Below are positions 52,341-62,204 of a stretch of DNA of 64,000 nucleotides, piece after piece. Position 1 is the stretch's first letter. Every line of letters begins with the position of its first letter. The stretch is from positions 23,531,675-23,595,674 of the forward strand of contig NC_135560.1 in the NCBI RefSeq assembly GCF_964340395.1. Reading direction: 5' to 3'. A program made the position numbers and the translations under genes. The notes beneath the pieces are model-generated. The model was not told where the DNA came from. It ran no database searches and saw only the letters and a program-made list of their open reading frames with translations. This DNA comes from Glandiceps talaboti. Lineage: Eukaryota > Hemichordata > Enteropneusta > Spengelidae.

Positions 52341-54199
52341 TACATCATGGACTCATTCCTTTGTTCTGAACCAACTTTTTGTAGAGCTCTGTCAGACAAC
52401 TGTTTTTCACACCTAAATTTCAATCTTAATCAGAACCTGACTTCCCATGTCAGGAAGACATATTTTGTACTTGAATAACTCTGTTGATACTATCAATTCT
52501 TATGCAGTGAATTCAGTTCTACTATGCAGACCAGTGACTTTATCATCATTAATATGTTTTCTCTCTTTTGTAGGGAGTGAGGTTTCATGAAAAAACCTAG
52601 AGAGTATTACAGTGGATGTTAGAATGAAAATTTGGACAGTTTTTATGTGAACTGAGGTGCTAGTACTCTGCTCTAGTATGTGCTTTAGCCATATGTGTGG
52701 AGTTGAAGGAGATTTCAAAAAACGCTTTGAATTTGAAACATAATTCTCGAAATGCTGCATGGACTTTTACACTGTGTACTGTATTGTAAAGTTTGGATCT
52801 GTGACGTGGTGTGAAGATATTGGATGTGTTTTATCTTGTATGTACCAAGAGACTGTGTGTGTTTGGAACTCTTAGAATGTGAAGACGACTTCTACACAAC
52901 TCTGTCATAATGCATGTGGCCTCTCAACAGCCATTCTAGGATACACCCATACAAGGGTTTATTATACCTGCAGTGATTCCCGTCAACTATCTCCAAGTTA
53001 TGTGAATAAGTGCAGTACAAAGCACTCGGATTACAAATGTTGTTGTCAGCGTTATAGTTGTAGAACTCTCCAACTAGATGGTGTCTGTATTGTACTACAG
53101 ACAGACTCTCCAACCAGACTGTATATGAAAGTCTACATTACACTGGAGAAAGTCCTCACCGAAAGGATAACTCAGTGGATGTCATCTCTATTACAAGTTT
53201 TTGAGTGTAGAAACTTTTATTTGAAGAAATTGAACTAGAGGAGCACATTTGAAAAATCTACTAGGATGTGTACATTATACTGTGATTTCATGCTAAGTGT
53301 GAAATACATGAATCACAACATGACTGTGTCAGCAAAATGACAGTCTGTAGTTATGGTTACACCTTCTCTTATATCCTGTGAACATTTCAATTAGAAAGAT
53401 TTTGTCAGGATTGATAATGACAAGCCTCAATTCAAATCTCTGTACCTTTTGAACTAACTGCCACTTAAGTGAAGTTTTCAAATTTACATATTTGTGAATG
53501 TCAAAGATTGACATTTGCCTTGAAAGTTGTCAGGCAGTGGTAACCATGAATTTTGATAGGTTAAACACATGTAGAGCCTTGATTGTGACTCAGTACAAGG
53601 CTTGTACAGTCAAACATTATGTGTTCTTCAAATATCTCACTGAGTTCAAAGCATAAACAAATTGACACCTGTTACAACTGTGACACTTTATGAAAAGTAG
53701 GAGTTGAAATCCATGGCTGATAGTGATTCCATCTTCTTTAGAACAAGCTCAATATTGTCATTAATCAAAAGACTTTCTGCCATCTTCGTGTTTCACTCAA
53801 CATTTAAAAAAGTACAACTTCTGTTTATTGTAAGTATTTATCAAGCCCCCTGGACAGTATCTATTACCATGTATGTGTATTAGTCTGTTGACCAAATCGT
53901 CACCCCTGTTTTATTTTGAAATGGAATGGTCCACAATACAGAATCTAGAGGGCCATTCCAAATATCAGGATCATAAAGGGATATAGTATATGAGAGACAT
54001 CACATTTAGCCTAACAGTTTGAGTGTGTTTGCAATAGTTTTTTAGCAGAGGTTGATGTTATGTGACTGTGAGGTTTTATACTATTAAGAATATGAAGTGA
54101 GCTGATTTTTATCAGCTGTGAAATATTCTACCATTTCAATCATTCGTTATCTTTGTTGGGTATTTTGTTTTTAACATGGTCATGTTGTAAGACTAAAAA

Positions 54200-54345
54200 A
54201 ATGCAGTCACAATTACAGCAAAGAGTGCAGTCACTGTGAGAAATATAAATGCAGTCACTGTCACAAATACAAGTGCAGTCACTCACAAATACAAGTGCAG
54301 TCAGCCAGTCAGTCAGTCAGTCAGTCAGTCAGTCAGTCAGTCACA
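54200..54345. repeat. Tandem GCAGTCAC-type and (AGTC)n repeat
   Basis: Several CACAAATACAAGTGCAGT units lead into about eleven AGTC tetranucleotides (54296-54342) in the probable 3' UTR. Confidence 0.9.
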
Positions 54346-54710
54346 AATACAACTTTCTCTGAAAAACTTAGCAATTAGAGTGTACATGTTCAAAATACTT
54401 TCAAATACTCCAATGAAGTTATTTGACACAAGCAGCCATAACATTGCTACCCTTGTCTTAGATCATGGCATACTCCACAAAAGAAAGGTTGAGGTTATCA
54501 AAATGTTGGGGGAGGGGGGTTAGGTTTAACTTTAACTAGAATATGTCGTGTGGTTATGAAGGGTTGTTGCTTACCTTTAAATCACATTGTAGACGTAAAT
54601 GTTAAACCTGGACATCTCTGACCCACACCAAGTAAAACTATATCATGAGTGACATGTATCATACTCAACCCTGTTTGAGTGTAAAAAAAAAAGACCAGTT
54701 TGGCTGGCTT

Positions 54711-54747
<37 letters not shown>

Positions 54748-54770
54748 TAGATAGATAGATAGACAGACAC
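54711..54770. repeat. Microsatellite (ACAG)n(ATAG)n
   Basis: Tandem ACAG units pass into ATAG units, then back to ACAG. Confidence 0.95.
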
Positions 54771-55635
54771 ATACATAGTCACACTGACACACTGAGAGAG
54801 ATATAGACATACTGATCTTAGCTACTTTTGTGGTCATTTAATAAATGGTACCAATTGTCAGATCACTTCATGTTGACCAACTGTGTTACTGTACGTAGTG
54901 TTTGAGACACAAATTAGCCAAGTGTACATCCAAATCAATTCCATAGTTTGTTTACGTGTTCCTTTGATATGGGTTTATGATTTGGCTGTGTGAATACTTG
55001 TAGAACTGTATATTTACAATGAAGAATGTAAACCTTTGTCAAAGGGAGACATCCTTGCCTAAGTGGATCACATTGATTCTAGAATTCTCTATTAATGGGT
55101 GCAATGATAAAAAAAAAGAACAAAAATCAGAAGAAAAAAATGCATGTAGAGTTAAAAGACAGTTTGCTGAAAATCAAGATTTTCCTCCAAAAAAGAGTAA
55201 AAATTAAAAAAGAAACCACTACAGCAGTGTTGGTGATATTCATCTGAAAAATCTGAAATTATTTTGGTGCTGTTTTGTGTGTGTGTTTCATATCCTATAT
55301 CACTCTGGTCAAATGCACCGACCCACCCTTATAACTCAAATGGTTGAGTCCAGAGAGCAAAATAATAATAGGACAAACCATTCCATAAGAGGGGGACGTT
55401 GTTACTGCAGTGCTATTTATTGGCCAATCTTTTGAGAGCAACTAATCTTTACCACTGTGTGTGTTAATCTTCCTGTACAGTTCATACATTTTAGATGTGC
55501 CTTTTGTTTTATAGTTTTCTGAGTTTAGAAGTTTGCACTTCTCTCTCTTGATTCTCTATCTCCCAAAACAAAAATTTTCAAATCTGTGTAAAGTAAGTGT
55601 CTAATGTGAGATTTTTCCTATTCTGGTGTTTTGCC

Positions 55636-55720
55636 AATAAAACGTTGAAAAGTTCAGATTTTTATAACAATAATGATGCTGTGTGTGTAAAGTGTTATTT
55701 TGACTGTGTGTAGTAGAAAT
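55636..55720 (+). terminator. ZNF608/ZNF609: Probable poly(A) signal and cleavage site of ZNF608/609
   Basis: AATAAA at 55636-55641 is followed about 40-70 nt later by a GT-rich element (GCTGTGTGTGTAAAGTGT, then CTGTGTGTAG). This hexamer plus GU-rich downstream element is the best end signal between the stop codon and the next gene, and it lies just before CpG content rises. Confidence 0.5.
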
Positions 55721-56024
55721 TAATACAGTGCTGTCCCTGACTGACCTTGTCTTACTGTATATAGAAAAATAAGAGATGAGGATGGAGTTGTACAATGAAC
55801 ATGTATCAGCAAGTCATCACCACAAAACAGTCACTTGTGAGCTAATATACTCCTCAAGGGTGGTCTTGATACATGCAGTTAGTGTTTGTAACTCAATGAA
55901 TTACAAAACAAAACAAAATTGTTTAAAAAGTTTGTTATTGTACGTGTGATTTGTTAACAAACTGGTGAAACATAAATTGTAATCACCATGTCAAAACTGA
56001 TTACATGTACTTATGTTTACAAAT

Positions 56025-56026
<2 letters not shown>

Positions 56027-56107
<81 letters not shown>
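56027..56107. repeat. Microsatellite (CT)n
   Basis: About 40 CT dinucleotides with a single A interruption. Confidence 0.97.
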
Positions 56108-56235
56108 CCGCCCTCCCACGCTTGCTCTGAGTTTTTTTTGCATACATTGAGATTTGATCATTGAGAAATATCTTGAGGATTAATGCTTGAAAGTAAACGT
56201 AACTTTAATAGCACACAATAATGATTCAGCTTCCG

Positions 56236-56250
56236 CCTCGAGAGGGCGCT
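56236..56250 (+). promoter_or_regulatory. CTCF-like motif
   Basis: CCTCGAGAGGGCGCT agrees with 13 of 15 positions of the CTCF core (CCASYAGRGGGCRCT). It lies in a short CpG-rich patch between the two genes. Binding is not shown. Confidence 0.35.
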
Positions 56251-58315
56251 GCAACTTGCCCGCGTGGGATGTTAGCAACATATTCGTATTCGTCTACAAA
56301 GTTGACTAAACTCAGTTATATATACATTTGTTGTGGCTTTTGACTTGTTATATGTTTGCTTGTTTAAACGTTTGTTTGTTTGTTTGTTATTTATAACAAT
56401 AACTGCAAAAAAATCTGAATTTACCAGACCTACTCTGGAAATAACACAACTGACACACTGCCATCAATTATTTGAATCTAACAGAACATTTGATATTTCT
56501 GTACATATTCATATATTTGACATTTATTTATGATATTTTATAAATAAGCTTTTCTTGTTCACTCTATTTTATTCCCCTTTGGACAATTCACCTATATAAT
56601 ACTTGTCCTCCATATCTCTCGAGTCAAATTAAGCAATCTTTATTACTAGTATTTTTCTAATCTTGTAAGAGGCATTCAGTTTACATGGGTATAAGATTCT
56701 TTTACACATGTAAGTGATAAATTATGTCAAAACTTGTGCATTTGGTGGGATGGGGGTATTTTGGAAAATGAGGTTTTTAGGCTTGGGTCTGAATTTTCAG
56801 TGATGGTTGTGTTGGTTGAGAACAAAGTATTATGATCTGACAAGCTCTTATTGTTTGTTTCAGCATACTCGATGCACAGACTTCTTAGCTTTTGTACTTT
56901 GTACTGGTAAACTGGGTATCCACGGGACGTTAGGGTTAAACCACCTGATTTCTGCGGGTGGGGTGGGGGATTTTAGAACAACATTGTCGCATGCCAAAGG
57001 GGGGGGGGGGTTGCTGACTATCTCAAGACAGAAAAATAAGTTTGCTGCCAGGGTATGAGCTAAATATAGTTGTGCTACTAGTGCAGAAACTAGCTAAAAT
57101 TGTGAAATTTCCAGGCATGTGTGTCAGTGTCGGCTCGTGAAAGGTCGTACACTCTTGTTCAATTCTTTTTAGTGCACATTGGATATTCAACAGCTTAATT
57201 TAATCTCAATTCGTGCTTGTATGCATCATCAGAACCAAGTAAACCACTGTATAAGATATTTGGAATATGTATATTGTTACATGTACTATTCAGAAAATAT
57301 AAATAAATATCCTTGATTTTGAAAAAAATGCGAAGCCCGCATGAGGATACATTGCCCATCACTAGAAAAAAATATATAGCTTTTTCATTTTTTCTGGCCT
57401 AATGTCGTATCTTTCAAAGTAGTTGCCGAAAAGATGTCACATTCAAAGTTTAAAAAAATAGATGGTCTTTCTCAAATAAGTAACACAACAAAATAATCAT
57501 TTTCTTTACCCAACTCCTAAAACTTTTATAATCTCGTTTATGTCGGAACCCAAGGTGAACTCAGTGACTTCTTCTTGTCATAATCATTATAATGGAAATT
57601 GATGTTTGGATTTAGATGTCGAAGGTACTGCTCTGTTTACAAATTCAGGGCCATTCTTTCCGTAACAAATTGTCGCTTTTTGGTAAAAAAATATGATTTT
57701 TGGTAAAAAAACAAACAAACAAACTTAAACTCAAAATTAATTAGGCAGAATCGGTGAAGATATTGATAGGGATGTGTACACAAAGGCTTATTCATGACAT
57801 GGTGATCTCAGCAGTGATATGCAAAATCAGTTACATTGTAAAATAGCATCAGAAAGCATTCTTGTAATCCTTGAATTTCAAAAAAATCTTCATGTTTTCC
57901 CCCTTTTTTAGTCCTTGAACTGTTATACTATATTTCAAAAATATTTCAACCCTGTGTAGGTTAAAAATCCCCAGGGGGGAACCCTCCTCGTGTACCCACC
58001 CCCATTGATTCTTCAGCCTTTACTGCCTACATTACAATTTTCCTTGCTGCTTTTGGAGTAAGTTGCATTCATGGTAATACCTCCTACTTTTTGAAATAAG
58101 CTACATCCATGTATACCACGTCTAAATCTTCCAGCCCAGCCCCCCTAGAAATAAAATGGTTTACCCCTTATTCTCAGAATGACAGTGAATGACAGGTCGA
58201 AGTCTAGATCTGATATATTTTTGTGGTTACGTAAAACTTTGCTGTTGGGCCATCGAATATTTGGTGTTTTTTAAAAAGATATACCGATTGTGTCAAAAGC
58301 CAATCTACCTATCTT

Positions 58316-58342
58316 CAATTCAATTCAATTCAATTCAATTCA
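58316..58342. repeat. Microsatellite (CAATT)n
   Basis: About five tandem CAATT units, 50 bp upstream of the ALDH start codon. Confidence 0.95.
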
Positions 58343-58391
58343 ACCTAACAGCTGTGTAGAAAGCAGTGACTACATACTATAGTTTTAGACG

Positions 58392-58433
58392 ATGGCTGAC
58401 AAAGTTGAGGCACCCAAAGTGGAATTCAATCAG
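58392..58433 (+). CDS. ALDH coding exon 1
   Basis: ATG at 58392 starts 14 codons ([14 protein letters not shown]), ending at donor CAG|GTAAGC in phase 0. The Asn-Gln joins IFINNE of exon 2, exactly as in ALDH2-type proteins. The exon is very short and has no long open frame of its own. Confidence 0.88.
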
Positions 58434-61400
58434 GTAAGCGGATTGTTATACCATTGTGCAAGAAATATTGCTTCCATGCGCTAGTATAGAGGCGGCAGTG
58501 TTGCAAGTCGTCAAAAACACCGCCCCCATATCATGGTGGTTCAGTTCTTAGTCCATTTAAACATGTTGATTGGTAACAAAGAGATAACATTTTTACAACG
58601 TGAAGACTTTTTTAAAAAGTGGTCGAAGATGTCGCTTCAACAGTTCTACGTGAAATCCAACTGGTACCAGTCTTTCACACCAAACGTTACAGTCTATGAC
58701 TACTATCATATGATGTTCTCTTGGTGTTTACAGATCAGATGCATATCTTATAAGAACAGTATACTACGCACACATTGAACTGATATGATAGGAAGGAACT
58801 GCAAGTATAGTACGGTTTCAAACATTCTGTCACCAAGAATAAACTTTAAAAAATGATAACTGAGGTTTAGCAGTGCTACAGGCATGGTCAATAGTCTCTC
58901 AGTCTGACTACCAGAGCTAGACTAGCTAGTCTGTCAGTCAGTCTGACTACCAGAGCTAGACTAGCTAGTCTGTCAGTCAGTCTGACTACCAGAGCTAGAC
59001 TAGCTAGTCTGTCAGTCAGTCTGACTACCAGAGCTAGACTAGCTAGTCTGTCAGTCAGTCTGACTACCAGAGCTAGACTAGCAAGTCTGTCAATCAGTCA
59101 GTCTGACTACCAGAGCTAGACTAGCTAGTCTGTCAGTCAGTCTGACTACCAGAGCTAGACTAGCTAGTCTCTCAGTCAGTCTGACTACCAGAGCTAGACT
59201 TGCTAGTCTGTCAGTCAGTCAGTCAGTCTGACTACCAGAGCTAGACTAGCTAGTCTGTCAGTCAGTCTGACTACTAGACTAAAGAACTTTAGTACTATAC
59301 ATGCTATACTGCAGGTCTTTCGATGGCCTATATTGTTTACATTTGCACTATAACCAATCTCATACAGGTGTACCATTATATGTGATAGTCTTTTTTTTTT
59401 AAATTCAATTTCCACAGATCTTCATCAACAATGAGTTTGTGAATTCTGTCAGTGGAAGAACATTTCCTACAATCAATCCTGCCTCTGGGGAAAAGATATG
59501 TGATATACAGGAAGGTGATAAGGTAGGACAATAGGGGAAAAGATATGTGATATACAGGAAGGTGATAAGGTAGGACAATAGGGGAAAAGATATGTGATAT
59601 ACAAGAAGGTGATAAGGTAGGAAAATAAGGAAAAGATATGTGATATACAAGAAGGTGATAAGGTAGGAAAATAGGGGTAAAGATGTGTGATGTACAAGAA
59701 GGTGATAAGGTAGGAAAATAGGGGTAAAGATATGTGATATACAAGAAGGTGATAAGGTAGGAAAATAGGGGTAAAGATATGTGATATACAAGAAGGTGAT
59801 AAGGTAGGAAAATAGGGGTAAAGATATGTGATATACAAGAAGGTGATAAGGTTGGAAAATAGGGGTAAAGATATGTGATATACAAGAAGGTGATAAGGTA
59901 GGACAATAGGGGAAAAGATATGTGATATACAAGAAGGTGATAAGGTTGGAAAATATGGGTAAAGATATGTGATATACAAGAAGGTGATAAGGTAGGAAAA
60001 TAGGGGTAAAGATATGTAATGTACAAGAAGGTGATAAGGTTGGAAAATATGGGTAAAGATATGTGATATACAAGAAGGTGATAAGGTAGGAAAATAGGGG
60101 TAAAGATATGTGATGTCCAAGAAGGTGATAAGGTTGGAAAATAGGGGTAAAGATATGTGATGTACAAGAAGGTGATAAGGTTGGAAAATAGGGGTAAAGA
60201 TATGTGATATACAAGAAAGTGTTAATGAGAAAATTGGGGAAATACTGTATATGCAATGTAGAAAAAGGTGATAAGGTAGTGTGATAACCATACAGTGGTT
60301 GCTACTATTAAATCAGTATAAATCTATGTCATGCTAACAAAACAGGGTTAATATGAATGTATAGATATATAGTAAAAGTCACTAACCATCTAAAATTTAA
60401 CACTAGGCATTTGTTTATCTTCAACAGGCTGATGTGGACTTGGCAGTGAAAGCAGCCAGGGAAGCTTTTAAACCAGGATCACCATGGCGCACTATGGATG
60501 CATCAGCCAGAGGAAGACTTTTGAACAAATTGGCTGATCTAATGGATAGGGATTCAGAGTATCTTGCTGTGAGTATTACATGTAACTGTGTTGTCTATTT
60601 GATTTCAGAACACATGTTATAACTCTATACATCTCTGAGGGTTGGCGAATGGTATTTTCCTAACTTGAAATCGCCTGTTTGTTGTTACTTTTTGTAAACT
60701 GTCAGACTTCACAAATCCTTAATTTGACGTTGATCGTATTTTGCTATCACTGATTTATATTCTATGTAAAATCATCCATTAAGATATTAATTTTCTATGT
60801 AAATGTAAGATAAAGTCAGACAATAATTTATTCAGACAAAACACTCATTTTGGTAAGATGCACAAAATTGAAGCATTTTTCCATAATTCATAAATTTAAT
60901 TTTTAGTAAGTGCAGTAAATATAAAAACATAGTTATTATTTCAGCAAATTCATGATTTACACTATATAACAGTTATCACTGAATAGAAACACTTTCTGAG
61001 TATGTCATGGACATTTATAGAATACACTTCAAGTTAGTCTAGTCCTTATACAGAATCGTTACGATTTACACTCCCACTCACAGTCTAGTCCCTATACAGA
61101 ATCGTTACGATTTACACCTCCACTCACAGTCTAGTCCCTATACAGAATCGTTACGATTTACACCTCCACTCACAGTCTAGTCCCTATACAGAATCGTTAC
61201 GATTTACACCCCCACTCACAGTCGAAGTGGTTACTCTAGAAGTCCTGAGATGCATGAGATGCAATTTAAAATTCATCCAAAGCCACCCACACAGTCATTA
61301 ACATCATAGCTTTGTTAATATTAATCACAAAATTCTAACACAGTCCCTCATAAAGTAGTGTTTATTGGGGCAGATACGTAATGTCCAAATAGGGTACAGT

Positions 61401-62050
61401 AATGTCCAAATATGGTATTTTTTGTCAGCCCAGGACAGTTTTATTTGCCTCTTTATGTGTAAGTGAAATGCAAGGGAAACTGGAAATTTGTTTGTGAACA
61501 TGAACTATATTGTTAAGTGGCCATAAAACTGTTCTTATCAAACCTTGAAATGTAATACAAGACTCTGCTGTCCCAACATACTGTGATTAGTGTTATTAAT
61601 CCAGTTCATTTGTTTACTCACCATTTTTGTAACAGGTTTCAATCCATGGTCTGAAGTCAACAGTTGTAAATGAATTGAAGCAGTATATGTTAATGTCTGA
61701 TATAATGCAATGACTGATTGTGACAAATCATACCAATGCTGCACTTCACAATTTACAACTTTCACACCCTGTTCATGAATTTTTCTTGTACACATGTAGA
61801 GTGATGTACACATGTAATATGATCTATAAAACATGAATGAATGCAGTGAGCTAGCTCAGATCAAAGACTGGACCTAATAATATTTAAGTATTTCAATGAC
61901 ACTTCTAAAACATTTTGTTTTAGAAATTAGAAACACTGGATAGTGGTAAAGTTTATGCACAGTCAGTAGGAAACATCGTGGGAGCATGTCAAACTTTACA
62001 ATATTATGCTGGATATGCTGATAAGATACATGGCAAGACCATCCCTGCAG
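58392..62050 (+). CDS. Aldehyde dehydrogenase, ALDH1/ALDH2 family, N-terminal exons (gene continues past window)
   Basis: Exons 58392-58433, 59418-59522, 60428-60568 and 61924-62050 join in frame to 138 codons plus one base. Diagnostic stretches are [55 protein letters not shown] and [15 protein letters not shown], all typical of ALDH1A/ALDH2 N-termini (part of the NAD-binding domain). The enzyme oxidises aldehydes to acids with NAD+ as a tetramer. The start [12 protein letters not shown] lacks a mitochondrial targeting peptide, so a cytosolic ALDH1-like enzyme is likelier, although LETLDSGK and [10 protein letters not shown] also resemble ALDH2. The catalytic Cys and Glu are encoded downstream of the window; only about 28% of a ~490-residue protein is present. 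Retinal as substrate is possible but not decidable from this part. Confidence 0.94.
58434..59417 (+). other. ALDH intron 1
   Basis: A 984-bp intron, more than a third of it a 39-bp minisatellite (58894-59276). Open frames at its start are spurious. Confidence 0.9.
58894..59276. repeat. 39-bp minisatellite with embedded palindrome
   Basis: Nine copies of a unit beginning GTCTGACTACCAGAGC and containing the 14-bp perfect palindrome AGACTAGCTAGTCT. Spacing of CCAGAGCTAGAC is 39 bp (58911, 58950, 58989, 59028, 59067 and so on), with one 4-bp expansion near 59090. Copies are nearly identical. Confidence 0.95.
59418..59522 (+). CDS. ALDH coding exon 2
   Basis: A 105-nt exon (35 codons, phase 0 both sides) after acceptor TTTCCACAG. 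It encodes [20 protein letters not shown] through EGDK. The boundary after Asp-Lys is conserved in family alignments (GDK|xDVD). Its last 36 nt and donor AAG|GTAGGA were amplified into the 47-bp array that follows. Confidence 0.93.
59487..60280. repeat. 47-bp minisatellite derived from ALDH exon 2 end plus splice donor
   Basis: The first unit is exonic (59487-59533). About 15 further units follow through intron 2, each like GGGGAAAAGATATGTGATAT, ACAAGAAGGTGATAAG, then GTAGGA. Spacing is 46-47 bp and the last two units are degenerate. Copy 1 is identical to the exonic unit; later copies carry shared changes (ACAGG to ACAAG; GTAGG to GTTGG in about five). The unit is stop-free in all three minus frames, which creates three overlapping 263-283-codon artefacts. 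Confidence 0.95.
60428..60568 (+). CDS. ALDH coding exon 3
   Basis: A 141-nt exon (47 codons, phase 0 both sides) between ATCTTCAACAG and donor GCT|GTGAGT. It encodes [20 protein letters not shown], then [18 protein letters not shown] and MDRDSEYLA. Its position and length match the vertebrate ALDH1A third coding exon. Confidence 0.95.
60569..61923 (+). other. ALDH intron 3
   Basis: A 1.36-kb AT-rich phase-0 intron with a four-copy 46-bp tandem repeat at 61036-61222 and no other recognised feature. Confidence 0.9.
61036..61222. repeat. 46-bp tandem repeat, four copies
   Basis: The unit AGTCTAGTCC(C/T)TATACAG then AATCGTTACGATTTACAC and CCACTCAC recurs at 61036, 61082, 61128 and 61174. Each unit contains the odd palindrome ATCGT-T-ACGAT. 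Copies differ at only one to three positions. Confidence 0.95.
61924..62050 (+). CDS. ALDH coding exon 4
   Basis: A 127-nt exon between TTTTGTTTTAG and donor GCAG|GTGAGA (phase 0 in, phase 1 out). It encodes [20 protein letters not shown] then [23 protein letters not shown]. The next exon, expected to continue with a Phe/Tyr-rich TRHEP-GVCGQI segment, is not in the window. Confidence 0.93.
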
Positions 62051-62204
62051 GTGAGACAAGGAGACAAACTATAACACCATTTATACCAATGTCAAAATAT
62101 ATAAACAATATATTGAAGAATATTAAAAGATGTATAAACGTTATCTATATATACAACAATATTATAAAGCATGTTGGTAACCATGGGTGTTTTTATGCTT
62201 TTTA

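Larger units (their letters stand above)
52215..55660 (+). other. ZNF608/ZNF609: Probable 3' UTR of ZNF608/609
   Basis: After the stop there are about 3.4 kb without coding signal up to a good poly(A) site near 55.64 kb, in keeping with long 3' UTRs in this family. It begins with a tRNA-derived SINE on the other strand and includes the tetranucleotide repeats at 54.2-54.77 kb. An earlier AATAAA at 54840-54845 could end a shorter form. Confidence 0.5.
55721..58391. other. Intergenic spacer between ZNF608/609 and the ALDH gene
   Basis: About 2.7 kb without coding signal. It holds a CT microsatellite (56027-56107), a CTCF-like motif in a CpG-rich patch (56236-56250), an AATAAA at 57302-57307, G-runs near 57000, and a CAATT repeat just upstream of the ALDH start. 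The ALDH promoter and 5' UTR must lie toward its right end. No TATA box is clear. Confidence 0.7.

Noticed and set aside
54236-54345. CRISPR-like spaced repeats
   Set aside because: The units are simple tetranucleotide and short tandem repeats without unique spacers, and the DNA is eukaryotic.
59376-60291. Three overlapping minus-strand open frames of 263-283 codons with a repeating Pro/Tyr/Ser/Leu pattern
   Set aside because: They arise because the 47-bp array unit has no stop in any minus frame; the frames cover ALDH exon 2 and intron 2 and have no independent coding signal.
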